From contig JBBDHG010000008.1 in assembly GCA_037951165.1 (NCBI GenBank), positions 11,441,501 through 11,505,500 on the forward strand: 64,000 bases of DNA, given 5' to 3'. Below the pieces are notes generated by a model. It was not told the origin of the DNA, ran no database searches, and saw only the letters and a program-made list of their open reading frames with translations. Numbering within the stretch: position 1 is the stretch's first letter; the number at the start of each line of letters is the position of its first letter. Positions 46,350 through 58,922 of this stretch are shown piece by piece. The position numbers were made by a program, and so were the translations under genes. The DNA comes from Lophius americanus (Eukaryota; Chordata; Actinopteri; Lophiiformes; Lophiidae).

Positions 46350-46925
46350 AAGGTTTGTCATAATTTTAGTCTGTGTTCCTGTTTTATTTTGAAAGTGTTA
46401 TGTATGGTGTTTAGTTATTTTACATTTCCTATCGTGTTTCCTTTGTGTTGCCTTTTAAGTGTGTTTATTTGTTTATGCTGGTCATTTCATTATTCCTTCT
46501 TAGTGTAGTCTTTGTTCAACTTGTGTTCCTTTTCCCTCTCTGTGTCTCTCCTTTCTAGTATTGTTTCTATTCTCCTCTTGTGTGAACATGTTCATCATGT
46601 TCATCATGTTCACCTTTGTTTTCCATCCAGCTGTGTCTCATTGTCTCATTACCTCAGTGTATATAGTCTGTGCTCACCTTTCCTTCTGTGCCAGTTTGTC
46701 ATTGATATTTCATGGTCACACGTCTCAGGCAGATCCTACTGTTTTCCCATGTATGTGTTTCCCTGTTTATTTTTCGTAGTTTTTCATGGTACTAAATTTG
46801 GATTGTTTTTAACTTTGCCTTTTGTTTTGGATTCTGAACTTTATATTTGTGCATAATTAAAACATTTAACTGCACCTTCTCTGCCTCCGATATCATGTGT
46901 CTGCACCTGGGTACAAGCTTTGTTC
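46350..46925 (+). mobile_element. LTR-like interspersed repeat, plus copy
   Basis: T/C-rich sequence with CCAGCTGTGTCTCATTGTC, GTGTATATAGTCTGTGC (TATA-like, 46657), GCCTTTTGTTTTGGATTCTG and ATTAAA (46856). It ends in TGTCTGCACCTGGGTACAAG. The order matches a common fish repeat whose TATA and poly(A) signals suggest an LTR. The 114-codon frame at 46512-46856 is not coding evidence. An inverted copy is at 53690-54060. Confidence 0.6.
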
Positions 46926-47295
46926 CAAACGCAGCTCCAAACATTTTCTCTCTTTGTTAGCAAACTAGCAAATGCAAGTCTTGTGAAAGCGGTTACACCA
47001 AAGCTTTGCTTTGCTCATAGCTGTTATGGTTTTGGCCCAATAGCCATGCACTGACTGAACAACAACAAAAGCAATGTCAGATCATCTCGTTAGGTTTGTG
47101 CTACAGACTCTGTTGGGTTTATCATCACTCCTCCTGCAAGCTGTAGAGTCACTTCACTCTCACTATGATAAGTGGATATAATCTACATGCTCTCAACTAC
47201 TGGCCTGGCCTACAAACTACAGTGTTGTTGTTTTTTTCTTGATCCAGATGTAAGGGATTTGTTTTCACTACGTCTTCATCTGAGTGCTAAAGTTT

Positions 47296-47316
47296 AAAAA
47301 AAAAAAAAAAAAAAAA
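47296..47316. repeat. Poly-A run
   Basis: Twenty-one A residues; no retrotransposed gene sequence was recognised upstream. Confidence 0.95.
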
Positions 47317-50300
47317 GTTCCTGTTTTTACCTGAAACTATGTAATTTAAATGTGCTTTGACAGTCACTCTTAACGGTCCAAACAGGTGTTAACGCCCTCT
47401 TGTAAAGTGAGAAACTCACACCCGCCTCTTGTGAGGAGGTCAATATTATACAGTGTAGCAGCAAGACCCTGATTTGAATGTTTCCAACCCCTCCCTTAGA
47501 CTCTGATCCGCCCTTGCTACTTAACGCCAATCTAAAGCTTAAATGCCACTTTAGGATACTCCTGGTACTGTATGTCCTGCCAAGAGAAGCCATCAAGTCC
47601 AATCAGACAGTGATAGAAAACAGATCTTGATTTGGTAAAGTTCACCTCAAGATCATGGTGGCAATTTTGTGCTGTATAGTTTCAGCAGACTGTTGCCTCT
47701 TGTTGCTTTGAGGCTCAGATTGTTATCAAGGGTAAGAATGTTAGTCCTGGCAACCCCTTTTAACCGATTCTGTTCTTTCTGATCCATCTGCCAGATCTTC
47801 ATCTTGTTTTTTAACCATGTGCCACCGCATGCAAGTCGATGGTAATTGAAACATGTTGGATAAAACTGGCAATAATCTGATGGCCATTTAATTTTTCTGA
47901 GAAAAATTCTGCCACTATGGACAGAATTTTGGTTGACAGAGAAAATTGCCGGGGAATAGTAAGTTCCATTTATGTCTGCTGTTAAAAGGATTCATGGCAA
48001 ACCACCACAAGAGACAAAATGCTGTTATCTTTGACATGAAGGTATTATGATAGGAACAAATGTTCCAGATGTTAATAATAAATCTTGATAATGCAAACTG
48101 TTTTTCAGTATGCAACCTCATGAGAATGATTTTGTAGGTCTGTCAGAGATGCTTATGCAAGGGCAAAATACATAAATATATAGAAAATGCATCTTAATGC
48201 AAGGTTTTTCCAATTCAACTATATCATTTTGTGTCAATGTTTGGCCAAAATGAAACACACTACAGTGCAAATATCATAAGTGTCCTTGAATAGGAATAAA
48301 ACCTGATGTTAGTCTGCTCATAGTTTCCAGTCTGGCATTTCCTCCTGATATCTCGCATTCATCTGGTTGTTTTGACTCACTCTTGTCTTGATACCTTCCA
48401 GCACTGGATATCAATTCCATAAATTGTACTCAAGAACGCAGTGCGGCAGTCCAGCTGGGATGATGTAGTCAACACACTGGACAGTGGGTTAGCAAGCCTA
48501 AATGTTTCTAGAGGCCAGTAAAAGTAATGTTAAAGTTATGCAGAATTGGGTTTTTTTCTGTTTCTTTCCCATGTCAACCCAAAATATATTCTCAATTTCA
48601 TGTATTGTGTGCTGCCACTATTGAAATGAACTTGTACAGTCAGCTCCACCACCAACCCTTCATCCACCTCTGGGTAAGAATTAAGGGGGTTTAGAAGTTA
48701 ACTCATAACTCCCCAGAACAATCTCCATGTTAAAATTTTCCACATTGAGCAATGAGGTTGGAGCCAAGACACCATGTTAGACTGGTGTAACATTTATGAA
48801 TAGGACTAGGTGGTACAATTCGTTGTTCGCATATACCAATATTAAGGTTGGGCTGAAGCTGTAGTCCAATTGGAAAGTGGGTGCTGTAATTGTGGGAGGG
48901 GTGTCCTACATTTCAGGATGAACAGTCATTTTCTACTTCAGGTTCAACTGGTGTTTCTGCCTTTACTATAAGAGACCTGAGGCGACCCTCCAGGGTGATC
49001 AGGTCACCCTTATGCATCCCATAGCCAGCTGGGTTTAATCTTTATCCTAATAAGCCATTTAATCAATATTAATAAAAAATGTAACTGTTGTCGAACTAAA
49101 ATAAATTAAGTTTGGTCTATTTGGTTACATTTAGCTCAAGTGAAGCAGAGGATAGCCCCTGAACCAAATGAGTATGTGGTGTTTTCTTTCATAAGAAATC
49201 AGCAAATATTACTTACAAAATTGAAAACAGGTATAGTTATTGTTTCAAATAGACATGGGTGAAACCTGTAAGTGGCTAAATCAAACCATTTACTGTGACA
49301 TGCATAGCTGGCCAAACTCTGCATGGGGAGGATACCTCAGATGAAGAAGTCAAAGAATTCTAAGTTAAACCTCTTAACCAAGCAGTTAATGGTTCCTAAA
49401 CCAACTGGAAACTACTGTAAAGAAGAGCTGGTGAGTTGAGTAATACTGTAAAATTAGTGACACACATATGTGGCATTCTGCTGTATGTGAATAATTTTTC
49501 TTCGTGTAGCGGTGGTGAATGGGTTGGGCTGTTTGACTTCTCTCCACTGACTAAGCTGTGGTTGCTGGTTGACTGACATTGTCTCTGGGAATTAGTCATG
49601 ATGGAACATAAATTAGAAGTGTACAGATGTTAATGGTGTGCAGGCTTAGTTTATATATTCACAGAACTCGGATATATTTATACCGGAGGAGGTGGTCCAT
49701 AGAGGTAAAGGAAGATGGTCCTCCTCTGTTTTTGAGAGGCAAAATGGAAATCAAAATATAAACAGTGTAATTAGTTGGCATAACCCATTACCAAATCTCT
49801 GATTCACTTATAACATCATTTCATAACTTTTTGGAAAAAAGCCATAATTGAAATTCAGACTACGCTTCAGCAGCGAAGCTGGATGACACACACTTATACT
49901 TCGAAATAGCATAATAAACCCTGCAGGTGATATAGTGTAACACGAGGAGGACTGCTCGTACTTTATTTTCTCATCAAAGCAGAAAACTCCCATCACACAG
50001 GCTAACTCATCTTCCGCTGTACTCCTTCAAAATACGAGCACTTAATATAAACTGCAAAGTACTTGGTAACAGGAATCATAAAATCTCTTGGTGCTTTGGC
50101 AAAAACCATAAAATTATTATATGTCTTTTTTTTAAATGTGTTGTGAAACAAGTATTTGATCATGAAAATCATGAGTAAATGCATCATGTAGTTGAAGAAA
50201 GCTTACATTTCTGATTATTAAAAAAATCTCTCAATCCACCACAATTTTTAAACTCAGGAGCCTCAACTGATTTATACCAATTAATACCTGGACTTGAATT

Positions 50301-52494
50301 TGAAAAGGTTGAGTCTGACATAGTAAGGAGAGCAGATCCCATCCATATTGCAGCCAGGAACCCAGTCTGTAACCCAAACTCAGTGTTTGCTTTTATTCTC
50401 CATTCTTCTTGTACTCAGGTTGATGGATGATAGCAAAGCAACATAATGAAATGTTGTCTGATCTGATATAGCTTAATATTTAACAATCAAAGATTGATGA
50501 ATATGTTGCTCATTTAAAATTAAGCACTTGTATTTTTCATTGTAGTAGGATGATGCAAGGTGATATCAAATTAAGATGCAGTAGGATTTGAGCCAGCTTT
50601 TATTGGATGACCCTGACCTAGTTGGGTCTTTTTTTAATTTTGTTAACTTAAGGGAAGAAGGTGGCTGTATATTTTCATCAACCGCTAATGTTCTGGAAAC
50701 AGTCTTAGTCCATTACCAGGAGCTTTTAGCCATGTAGCAGCTCTGTCTACCCGTTCTGCTGCCAACAATGTTTAAAGTACCATCACTGAGTCCATACTGT
50801 TCATTGTTCGGGTCTTAATCTCAACGGCCTTTGAAACAGGATTTGACTTTTACTTGACTGAGGGGTCTTAACTGAAGAATGCCACTTGCCAACTTTTTTA
50901 ACTTTTAAAACAGGGGATGAAACAGAGAGAAGAGGAGCCAAATGTGTTTCTCATCTTCACTCGGTGACTCCATACAGCGATGGAGGGACACTCTTAATGT
51001 GCTTCTTTACAAACATGAAGGCTGGAAAAGAGGGGAAGGTCGGTGAAACCTGATTCTGGCATAACGATAGTTTACAAACCTTCTTGTCTGTTTAGAATTG
51101 AGTAAGCGAGCAGCTGTTCTAGTGTTGAGTGACTACTCTCCAGCAGACCGTGGTTGTTTTGCATGCCTCGTACAAAGTGCCAGGCTACGTTTGGCTGAAC
51201 TCGTAGCGCAGCTCACCCTCTGCCATGCACGTGTCTTTGATTCCTTTGCATGGCTTAAATAGCGAAATCTTCCTGACTCTGCAGATGTTGGTCATTAATA
51301 GCACATGTTCGTCGTTTCTTTTTTCTCGTGTGCTAATAGCTCTTGAACTACATCTTTTTTTTAAATCACTTTTGTTTCCTTATTTTCTGGAGGTACAACT
51401 GAGGAACATGTTAAAAGCATTAGTGCCTTTTTTATATATATAAATCAAGCTTACACACTCAAAAATAAAGAATAATTCTGTCCCTGTGTGAAAGTTACAC
51501 CTCGCAATCACGACTAATGCCCGTGTTACAGTTCATCACTTCTCAAGCTTTTCTTGAAGAGGTGATTACAAAGACAGATGATGGGATGTGAGTGGGCTTT
51601 TCCTGGATTTTCTTGTGGGTCCTCTGTCTTTGGACTTGCTAACGCAAGACAGGTAAAAAAGTTTTATGTAATCATGTCCCATTTAATATTCACACAGTTT
51701 GAGTTTCTCATTTTTGGTCGAGAGACATTTGTTGTTCCAAAGAGAACTGGGACATATTTTTGCTATTATCATTTTACTATTGGTTGTGTTTACACGTTTT
51801 GCAGGAGGTATGGTTACTTGAGAAAACAGTAGTCTAAGAAAGCGTTTCTGTTGTAGCCTCTTGCAGAGGAGTCCAAGCTCTGGACTGTATTTAGTGTAAT
51901 GAAAGTGCTGCAAATGTAACTATGGTTCTTTTATTTACTCAAGTTGGAATTTGAAATTTTCCAGCGGAAGGAAAGAATGGAATAGTCATCGAAAAGATAC
52001 ACAACACATGCTTTACTGAGTAACTCAGCAGAGAAAGGTCTGAAATTTGGACACCTGAAGTGGTTAAGATGAGTCAGACAAATAGGCCAGTAGGATGCGA
52101 CCGACTCTAGGCGACTGACACACTTCAGATTCTGAGATCTGTTGGTAACAACTGGATTTATGAATTATAATCATAAAGTTGCTGTACATACTCAGTCCCA
52201 GTAAATCTAGTAGAAACATTTATTGTTATATTGTGTGTAATTGCTCCTGTTTGCTGTAACATAAAGCTTTTAACAGATTAAGATGAGACTTTGGGTTGCA
52301 GTTGATCTTTGGTCATGTAAGACTTGATTAAAACATGATGGATTCCATGTATGGATGAAGAACGTGTTAAATCACTTTCTTTATCTTACACAGATAATAT
52401 TTGGGTGACACCTACCTTTTCCATCCATTTGGATCCAGATCCAGTTCATAATCCCTATTTTAGATGATTAAAACATATATTTAATGAGTTGGTA
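47317..52494. other. Longest stretch with almost no recognisable feature
   Basis: No gene of any kind is supported over about 5 kb; frames reach at most 91 codons. The only recognisable element is a short repeat fragment at 48978-49060. Confidence 0.5.
48978..49060 (-). repeat. Widespread teleost interspersed repeat, small fragment
   Basis: CGACCCTCCAGGGTGATCAG then CATAGCCAGCTGGGTTTAAT resembles the reverse complement of the 5' half of the repeat at 10385. Confidence 0.45.
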
Positions 52495-52497
52495 GCT

Positions 52498-53020
52498 TGA
52501 TAGATCGATACTTTATTTATCCAGAGGTAAATTCAAGTGCTATTAGCACCGATACAGACATACACAGTATTTAAAGCATGCATATTGGGTTATAGGGCAA
52601 AGATGCAACAATTTGCAGATTCTGCAATACAATTAATGTGGTCCAGTATTTGCTATTATAAAATTGCAACAATGAATTGGGGGGCAATGCAATTGAGGTT
52701 AAACACTGTTTCCCCCATGAGAGTGAAACAGTGCAACACCAATGTGCAATAATCTGTCTAAAGTAGAGTGCATTGAAAGCTGAGCTTCTCACAGTCCCTC
52801 TTCTGTAGTTCTGGAAGGAACTGAACAGTCTTATGACCTGGCACGCAAAATATTTCCTCCGTCTGTCTGAGAAGCAAGACAGAGACAGCAGTCAGGAGGA
52901 TGAATATCGTCCATGGAAGTTAAGGGTTTGCTGAGGGTCCTCCTCTCAGATACTGACATAAGGGAGTCCAGCTTCATGCCAGCTACAGAGCCAGCTCTCC
53001 TCACCACAATCAACATGTTA
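52498..53020 (-). mobile_element. 3' end of another fish LINE (minus strand)
   Basis: The minus-strand frame at 52831-53016 reads VVRRAGSVAGMKLDSLMSV then SERRTLSKPLTSMDDIHPP. This matches a C-terminal LINE region usually written as RAGSV-x-G-x-x-LDSL, RRT-L-x-KL and HP. The 3' end (52498-52540) carries GATAGATCGATACTTTATTT on the plus strand, the reverse of the ATAAAGTATCTATC-type LINE tail common in fish. About 520 bp of the element remain. The clade was not assigned. Confidence 0.75.
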
Positions 53021-53029
53021 ATTGACTGT

Positions 53030-53689
53030 GGGAATGTTTGATATGATGTTTACAGTTGTACGATATTGATAGTGCACAAAAATGTATGGCTATAATGTGA
53101 AAGCAGTAGTATTATATATTGTCAGACATCTCAGTGGTTGCGGTTTGCAAAGGGATTAATGATCAGGAGTTGTTAAAGGACAAACCTTTAATATTCCAAA
53201 GGAAATTATTCCACTAGGTTGCTTCAAAACTGTACAACTACAGAATAAAAAATAAGCACGCATGAGGTATATTTAAGTAAAAAGGGAAAAATTTAAATAC
53301 AAAACTATATGAGAAGCAAATGCAAACCAAGGCCTAAGAATATCAACATGATAGTGAACATACTGCTGCGTCTAATATCATTACTATAATGTTATACTTT
53401 ACACGATAATGGAACTAATGCTGTACATTAAAATCATACTGAATCTTCATTAATGGAATGCAATATGCTAGTGTACATAATATTTTGCCTGAATAATGAT
53501 AATGGGAAGCTATACTTTACAGGGTAATGTAAAATAAGCTCATAATGTATTCAATGAAGGCTTTATTTTAAGGTGTGCCAGCAATGACAAATTTGAATTT
53601 GACTGTTAAATAAGATGCCGTAACAAAACTCAGCTTATTTATTTTAGTAAAACTACTGATTGCCATTACTACAGACCTTAGGTCCATAT
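53030..53689. other. Unannotated stretch, no gene seen
   Basis: Very AT-rich with short scattered ATAAT-type words; no recognisable feature. Confidence 0.5.
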
Positions 53690-54060
53690 TGTTAGGAGCT
53701 CTTCTGGGGTATTGCTCAGGCCCAAATACAGACACAATACGCAGTAGAGCAAGTGCAAAAATATTTATTCTTAAACCAAAAGGGCAAAAGGAAAAACCGG
53801 AACTAAAACATTAGAGATAACTTACGACACACTGAGAAAGGCTCGGCCGCATGGCGACCCGAGGAACATCATGCAACGAACTGCCACAGAAGGGAAGGTA
53901 AGGACAGGCTTTATACACAGACGTAACGAGACAATGAGACACAGCTGGAGGGGAAACACAGGTGAGCATTATGACCAATCACAGGACAGACACAGAAGGA
54001 GAAAGGAACTCATATGGCATGACACATATGACTTGCAGAATAATGGTGGAATAAACGTTT
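53690..54060 (-). mobile_element. LTR-like interspersed repeat, minus copy
   Basis: The plus strand shows GCAAGTGCAAAAATATTTATT (reverse poly(A) signal at about 53764-53769), AACGAGACAATGAGACACAG, CTGGAGGGGAAACACAGG and TGACCAATCACAGGACAGAC. It corresponds in reverse to the copy at 46350-46925, with the shared block around CAGCTG and AGACACAG. Confidence 0.55.
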
Positions 54061-54383
54061 GGAAATGTTATGGATGAGTGAAAACAGGATCAAAGACTTC
54101 TATTTGTTTGAATTACTGCTTTTGTTCCATTATATCAAGCATATAACCTCAAAGCTTGTGTGGTTATGACAAAGCAAATATCTTGTAGCCGCCATGTGAG
54201 AACTTTATGTGCCAAACAGGCAATACAGCAAATCTTTGAAGTCTTACGGAAAATTTAATCTTGTGAAGGAGTATCAAACCAGTGACATTAATAATAAAAA
54301 AGAAATGCTGGGAAAATTCTGTTTGTGTGTGGGTAGATCATATATCCTGCCGCTGTGTGGCAAGTGACTGCTGTGACTGTGAC

Positions 54384-54470
54384 TTGCTTTTATCTGCTGA
54401 TACCTTGTAGCACTTTGAGATTTGATCCAAATGTAAAGTGTGTTATAAATAAAATGTATTAATTATTATT
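54384..54470 (+). mobile_element. L2 3' tail, second copy
   Basis: GCTTTTATCTGCTGATACCT, then TAGCACTTTGAGATTTGATC and CAAATGTAAAGTG, ending in AATTATTATT. Over about 75 aligned bases it differs from the tail at 8154-8240 at about seven positions by eye, so both belong to one L2 subfamily. It is extremely 5'-truncated (under 100 bp). Confidence 0.85.
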
Positions 54471-55763
54471 AGACGTGTAAAAATAAGTAAATTAAAGAAG
54501 CCAGTTGTGTGATGCACTCCTTATGGGCTCCTAAAGCGCTCTCGTGAAAGTGACTAAATCCTGTCCCGCTGCTTTCAAGGAGATGTGGATAGGTTGTTCC
54601 CCGTTACTTACAATGCTATGGAGAGACGGATGAGAGTAGAAGCATGTGCTACATTGGGCATACTTGGATATAGTCTATGCCTGGGTAAGGTTGTATCCAC
54701 CAGTTGAGAAAAACAGGTATTGAGAGCCTTTTCTTTTTTCCCAGATGCCCAAAGTTTCATGGCTTGACTCAAGACACAGGTCTAAACCTCTTCTGACACT
54801 CTTACTCTGAAATGCACCAATACGATCCAGATAATTCCTGTTTACATTGCCAGCTTTGCTCTGCCATCAATCCGGTCAGCAAAGTTCAGGTTGATTTCAT
54901 CCCATATGCAACAGCCCTATGTAAATGAGAGGCAAAAACGGGGGAAAGACTACGGCATTCCATTTCCTGTTTGTAGAAAATGCATGAGGAAAGCTTCCAT
55001 TTTCTTATAAACCCTCTTTTTCTTGGAAGCTATTGCTCTTATTCACTTCCTGTCACTCTAAGACGCCCGATCCTCTGCTGCAGTCTGACAAAGTGCAGCA
55101 GTCAGCGGATTATTATCTGTATCTCTCTCAAATTAAATTTGCCGAAAGGAACGGTCTGACAAATTAAGTTGGAAGCAGCTGGCATTGTGATGAGGACACT
55201 GGCTTCCTGCCCCTGCAGATCTCAATGGGCTTCCGCTACCAGCACTGGGTGGGCTGGTCTACTGCTAATAAAGAAAAGAGAGGCTGGGGGTGACAGCAGG
55301 TCACCGAAACTCAGAGGAAAAAAAGCTCTCGAGCAATAAATGGGAAATATGTTAGTGCTTTAAATCAGAGTTTCAGGCAACAAAAGAGAGGGCTTTGAGC
55401 CAAACTGTTGTCTTCTGTCTTTGTTTTTTTTGTCTTTGTTTGTCTCTGGCGCTGTTATTTTGCACTTAGACGTCGAGTCCTTCATGCTTTTTCAGCCCCG
55501 CCTGCACATCACACTCTGAGGGATGTTAGAACAACATTTGAGGAGTTATATCTGCTATCCATGCATGAGCCCTGTGCTGTAGGTCACCAAAGCCCGCCAT
55601 CAAGTCTGGGTCTTCATCAGGTGGTTATGTAAGCTTGGCTAAATGAAAAGCCTAATTTTCTCTCAGAGTAAATGGCTTTATCGAAAGCCAAACCGGCTGT
55701 GATCCTCTGAACTCCGTATTCAGAAAATGCATGCCGTGCCATAAGGACACCTTCTATCTGCTC
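54471..55763. other. No gene; possible conserved non-coding block at 54780-55310
   Basis: From 54780 to 55310 the sequence is repeat-free and compositionally balanced, with words such as CTATGTAAATGAGAGG and CTCAAATTAAATTTGCC. An acceptor-like CTTCCTGCCCCTGCAG ends near 55220, but the open stretch behind it is short and unrecognised. Whether it is conserved was not tested. Confidence 0.3.
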
Positions 55764-55766
55764 TGT

Positions 55767-55802
<36 letters not shown>
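55764..55802. repeat. (GT)n microsatellite
   Basis: About 19 GT units with one GA interruption. Confidence 0.97.
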
Positions 55803-55804
<2 letters not shown>

Positions 55805-56518
55805 AATCCTTGTACAAAAATAAAGCTTCTAGTTGCTCTGCTGAATACGAGTTGTGTGCTCATGCTCATAAGGGATTTCCTGTGGTCTAGTCTCCCAATT
55901 TTGCAAGCTGGGATAAACCCTGATCAGGAGGCCCTTACAATGGAACTTGTGATATCCTTGGCACGCCAGTTTAGTCTCGTAGAATTTTGTCAAAAACATA
56001 TCGTTTGGCTTGCACAATGGAGCTATACTGACAACGTACTGTAGAGATGCAGCACATGTGATGTGAAACACCTGGTGTATGTGGACTCCCTCGAGACAGG
56101 ATAGGGCCATCAGCGCTGGGGTCAGCAGGTGGAGGCAAATGCTCTCCTCAAACGGTCAGAGACAGTGTCGTGTTAACGAGAGAGAAGTGTTTTTTGTTTT
56201 TTTTCTTACTTCTCCCTGACTTTCATCTTGAAACAATCATTTCAGGTTCTCATTGCAACAGAGTAGTTAACCTTTCCACGCGTGACTTGTGCAAAAGGGG
56301 CCTCACACAGATTTAGTTAATGGCTCTCTCTGCCGTCTCTGAAATTAGTGCATCTTACTTTCAAAGAGATGGTATTAGTCTGAGTACCATGAATCTGGAA
56401 AAGCAAAGATGTGGCATAACCTCTCTCCAGCATGATTCCACATATTGCATATGAAAGAGCCCTAAGTGTTTTCTGCTGTAGTCATAACTTTTGTTGTCCT
56501 GCAAAGATTTAGAACCTC
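55803..56518. other. Unannotated stretch, no gene seen
   Basis: Frames of about 90 codons overlap on both strands (55769-56044 and 55829-56110) and are unrecognised. Confidence 0.5.
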
Positions 56519-56690
56519 CGAGTAGGGGGTCGCATTTTTGTCAGTGTCTGTTCTTTTGGTTGTTTTGTTTGTTTATTTGTCTATTATTAGAAATAAACAT
56601 GGACCAATTTCCATGAAACATGGTAGAAGGGTTGGTCATGCAACAAGGAAGAACCCATTAATTTAGGATGAATAGAGAAACAGACTTTTT
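56519..56690 (+). repeat. Old interspersed repeat, second copy of the 2213 family
   Basis: Shares CCATGAAACATGGTAGAAGG, GTTGGTCATG and AAGAACCCATTAATTTAGG with the family of the repeat at 2213-2545. Confidence 0.5.
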
Positions 56691-58574
56691 TTCCCGCTTT
56701 TATTGCATAATAGCACTTTCCTTCAATATTTCCATCTATTACATAAACGTGTCTTGTTATTTTTTAATGAAACTCAGAAGCGTTGGGCAAGTAAATTGGA
56801 AAAAAAAAAACGTCTTTGATCGTTCAAACAAAACTTTTTTGAACATTGCAAAGTAAGTTGTGTAATGGAAAAGTACTATAACTGCCTTATGATTACTTGA
56901 TGCCTGTCTTTATCTGACCTCCTTGCTCTGCATGGCAGCAGGAAAGTACCAAGTGTTAATAAAATTTTACATTTAAATAAAACAAACAGATCTGAAATTA
57001 CGTGTTTTAAAAATAAACTCAAGTTAGATTGCAATGCACGAATTTGGAATAAAAGAGTAATCATCGAAGAGAAGCAAACCTCTCAGGCATTTGATTAGGG
57101 GAAACTATTTCTGCCATTGCTATAGAGTAAAAAAGTTTCAAATCAGTGAATTGTGTAATCTTGCGATGGCTTTTGATAGTACAAGAGGGGCACAGAAGGC
57201 ACATTGTTCTCCAGGATATATCCCTCGACAGATTCCAATCTTCTTCATCGTATACCATCTTCGGATGTGGCCAGTATAATAATAATATTCTCTGGAACCA
57301 CAAGCAAACACACCGTGTGATTTAATGTGAAGGAGGTCAGCGACATGCCCCTTACAGATGGGATTGTCCCCACCGATGCCCCATCCCCCCAGCAATATAA
57401 AACAAACCTGTTGAAATGTTAACGGAGCATGAGTTGTTGTACACAGAGTTGGTTGAGCTTCCACAGTAGGTTACTGTACCGTTATTACGGTGGGACACAG
57501 TAGGACCACTCCACTCGGGAGTTTTTCAGTGGCTCCAGACTATATCTCCTCTGTGCTGGCTCAGTTGAGCATGAGCTGATGGAGTTTCACAGAAGGCCTT
57601 GTTTTTCCTGCTGTTATTAATCTTTGCTTTGAACTGAAAAATGATGTTGAGGCTGAGAGGCAACTGTTTGCTTTTGTATGCTACATGTCAGATGTTTCAG
57701 CAGGTACTGTGCAAGGACATTTTATGGTCACTGAAGAGCTGATGGAGCCTAGACTGCTAGGGGTTGGGCTCAAAGATGTTAGGTGGGAGTTTGCATAAAG
57801 AGTTTGATTTTTAAAAAGCGTATAATATTAGTTTGTACCTGAAGATGCTATATTCACAAAAACAGGTAAAAAAAAAAACCTGATAAAGTTTGTATAATTT
57901 AGATAATGACCAATTACAGCTCGTACCTTTTCTATTTTTTTTTAATTTTATCTTATTGATAATGGAATTGCCATCCCGTCTAACACGTCTGCTGCGTGTG
58001 TTAGCAGCTGCATATCATTTGTAACGGCCACAGCTGCTATCGGCCCGGCCCCTGTGTCTGTCAATTGAGGTGCCAGACTCTGCAGTGTAATTGGACTGTG
58101 CGGTCTCTTTCCTGTGCCTGGCTCCCGTGGCCGGTGGCTTTACCTGGTCCATCATGGAACAGCTGATTAGCCGTGGATCTTCAGCAAGGAATGAATCCTG
58201 TTGCCACATGAAGGGTTCAGAAAACGTATTGGCATACGCCCTGTCCAGGTTGTGAACTGTGATTTATTGTGTTTTAAAAACAAGACAAACAAGAAGAAAA
58301 AAAAACCTATTGAGAGGTTTTTGTCTTTTGTGTTCAGAAAGCGAAGGGTCCGTTAGTTTTCTAGTTTGTGGGGGGGGGGGCTTAAGGTGATTTGTTTAAA
58401 CAGCACCGGTAGCCTTTCTCTCCTTTATGTCAATTCCGCCTGACAGTTGTGTAATTCACCTGACACTGTTTTTCTTATATTTTATGAAAAACAACTTTAT
58501 TTCCCCACTACCATCTGGTTTTCACTTACTTCCCTTTTTCCCAACGAGCTGGGTCTTAACGTTGTTATTATTTT
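56691..58574. other. Unannotated stretch, no gene seen
   Basis: A 108-codon minus-strand frame (57138-57464) and a partly overlapping 80-codon minus-strand frame are unrecognised. An 11-base G run lies at 58370-58380. Confidence 0.5.
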
Positions 58575-58922
58575 CAATGTTTTTACCCACATAGACCTCA
58601 GTGTGAGGAAGATCTGGATTGATTTAGGGAAAGGTCCCTCAGTTGTATATTTTCAACTCGAGGAGATCTCTGATGCATATATCATATTTTATTCACTTTG
58701 TGGACCTTTACGTTACGAAGGCCAGCAGCATAGGTCTAGTTTAATCTAATAGTTCATACGTTTCCCACTTGGGGGAACTTTGTTTTTTTGTTTTTTATAA
58801 CCAAACACGCTATAACATTATATATTATATATATAACATTCAATTTGAGAAGTTCAATCAGGGGGACCGCTGAACGCAGGGGATTGGGGGCTTTTCGGTT
58901 GAGGACAGTGTAGGCCTAGTTT
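58575..58922 (-). repeat. Family M dispersed repeat, copy F (minus)
   Basis: The plus strand reads TTTACCCACATAGACCTC, AGATCTGGATTGATTTAGGG, TTCCCACTTGGGGGAACTTT, CAATTTGAGAAGTTCAATCA, GGGGGACC and ACAGTGTAGGCCTAGTTTAT. This is the family in reverse order, from the ATCAATCCA box to the ACATAAACTAGGCCTA start. The GATGATTCC terminus is missing. Confidence 0.75.

Noticed and set aside
46512..46856. 114-codon frame as a gene
   Set aside because: It lies within an LTR-like repeat and follows its T/C-rich composition.
55205..55290. Exon after the acceptor-like CTGCCCCTGCAG
   Set aside because: Only about 25 codons before a stop, with no recognised peptide and no donor or poly(A) context.
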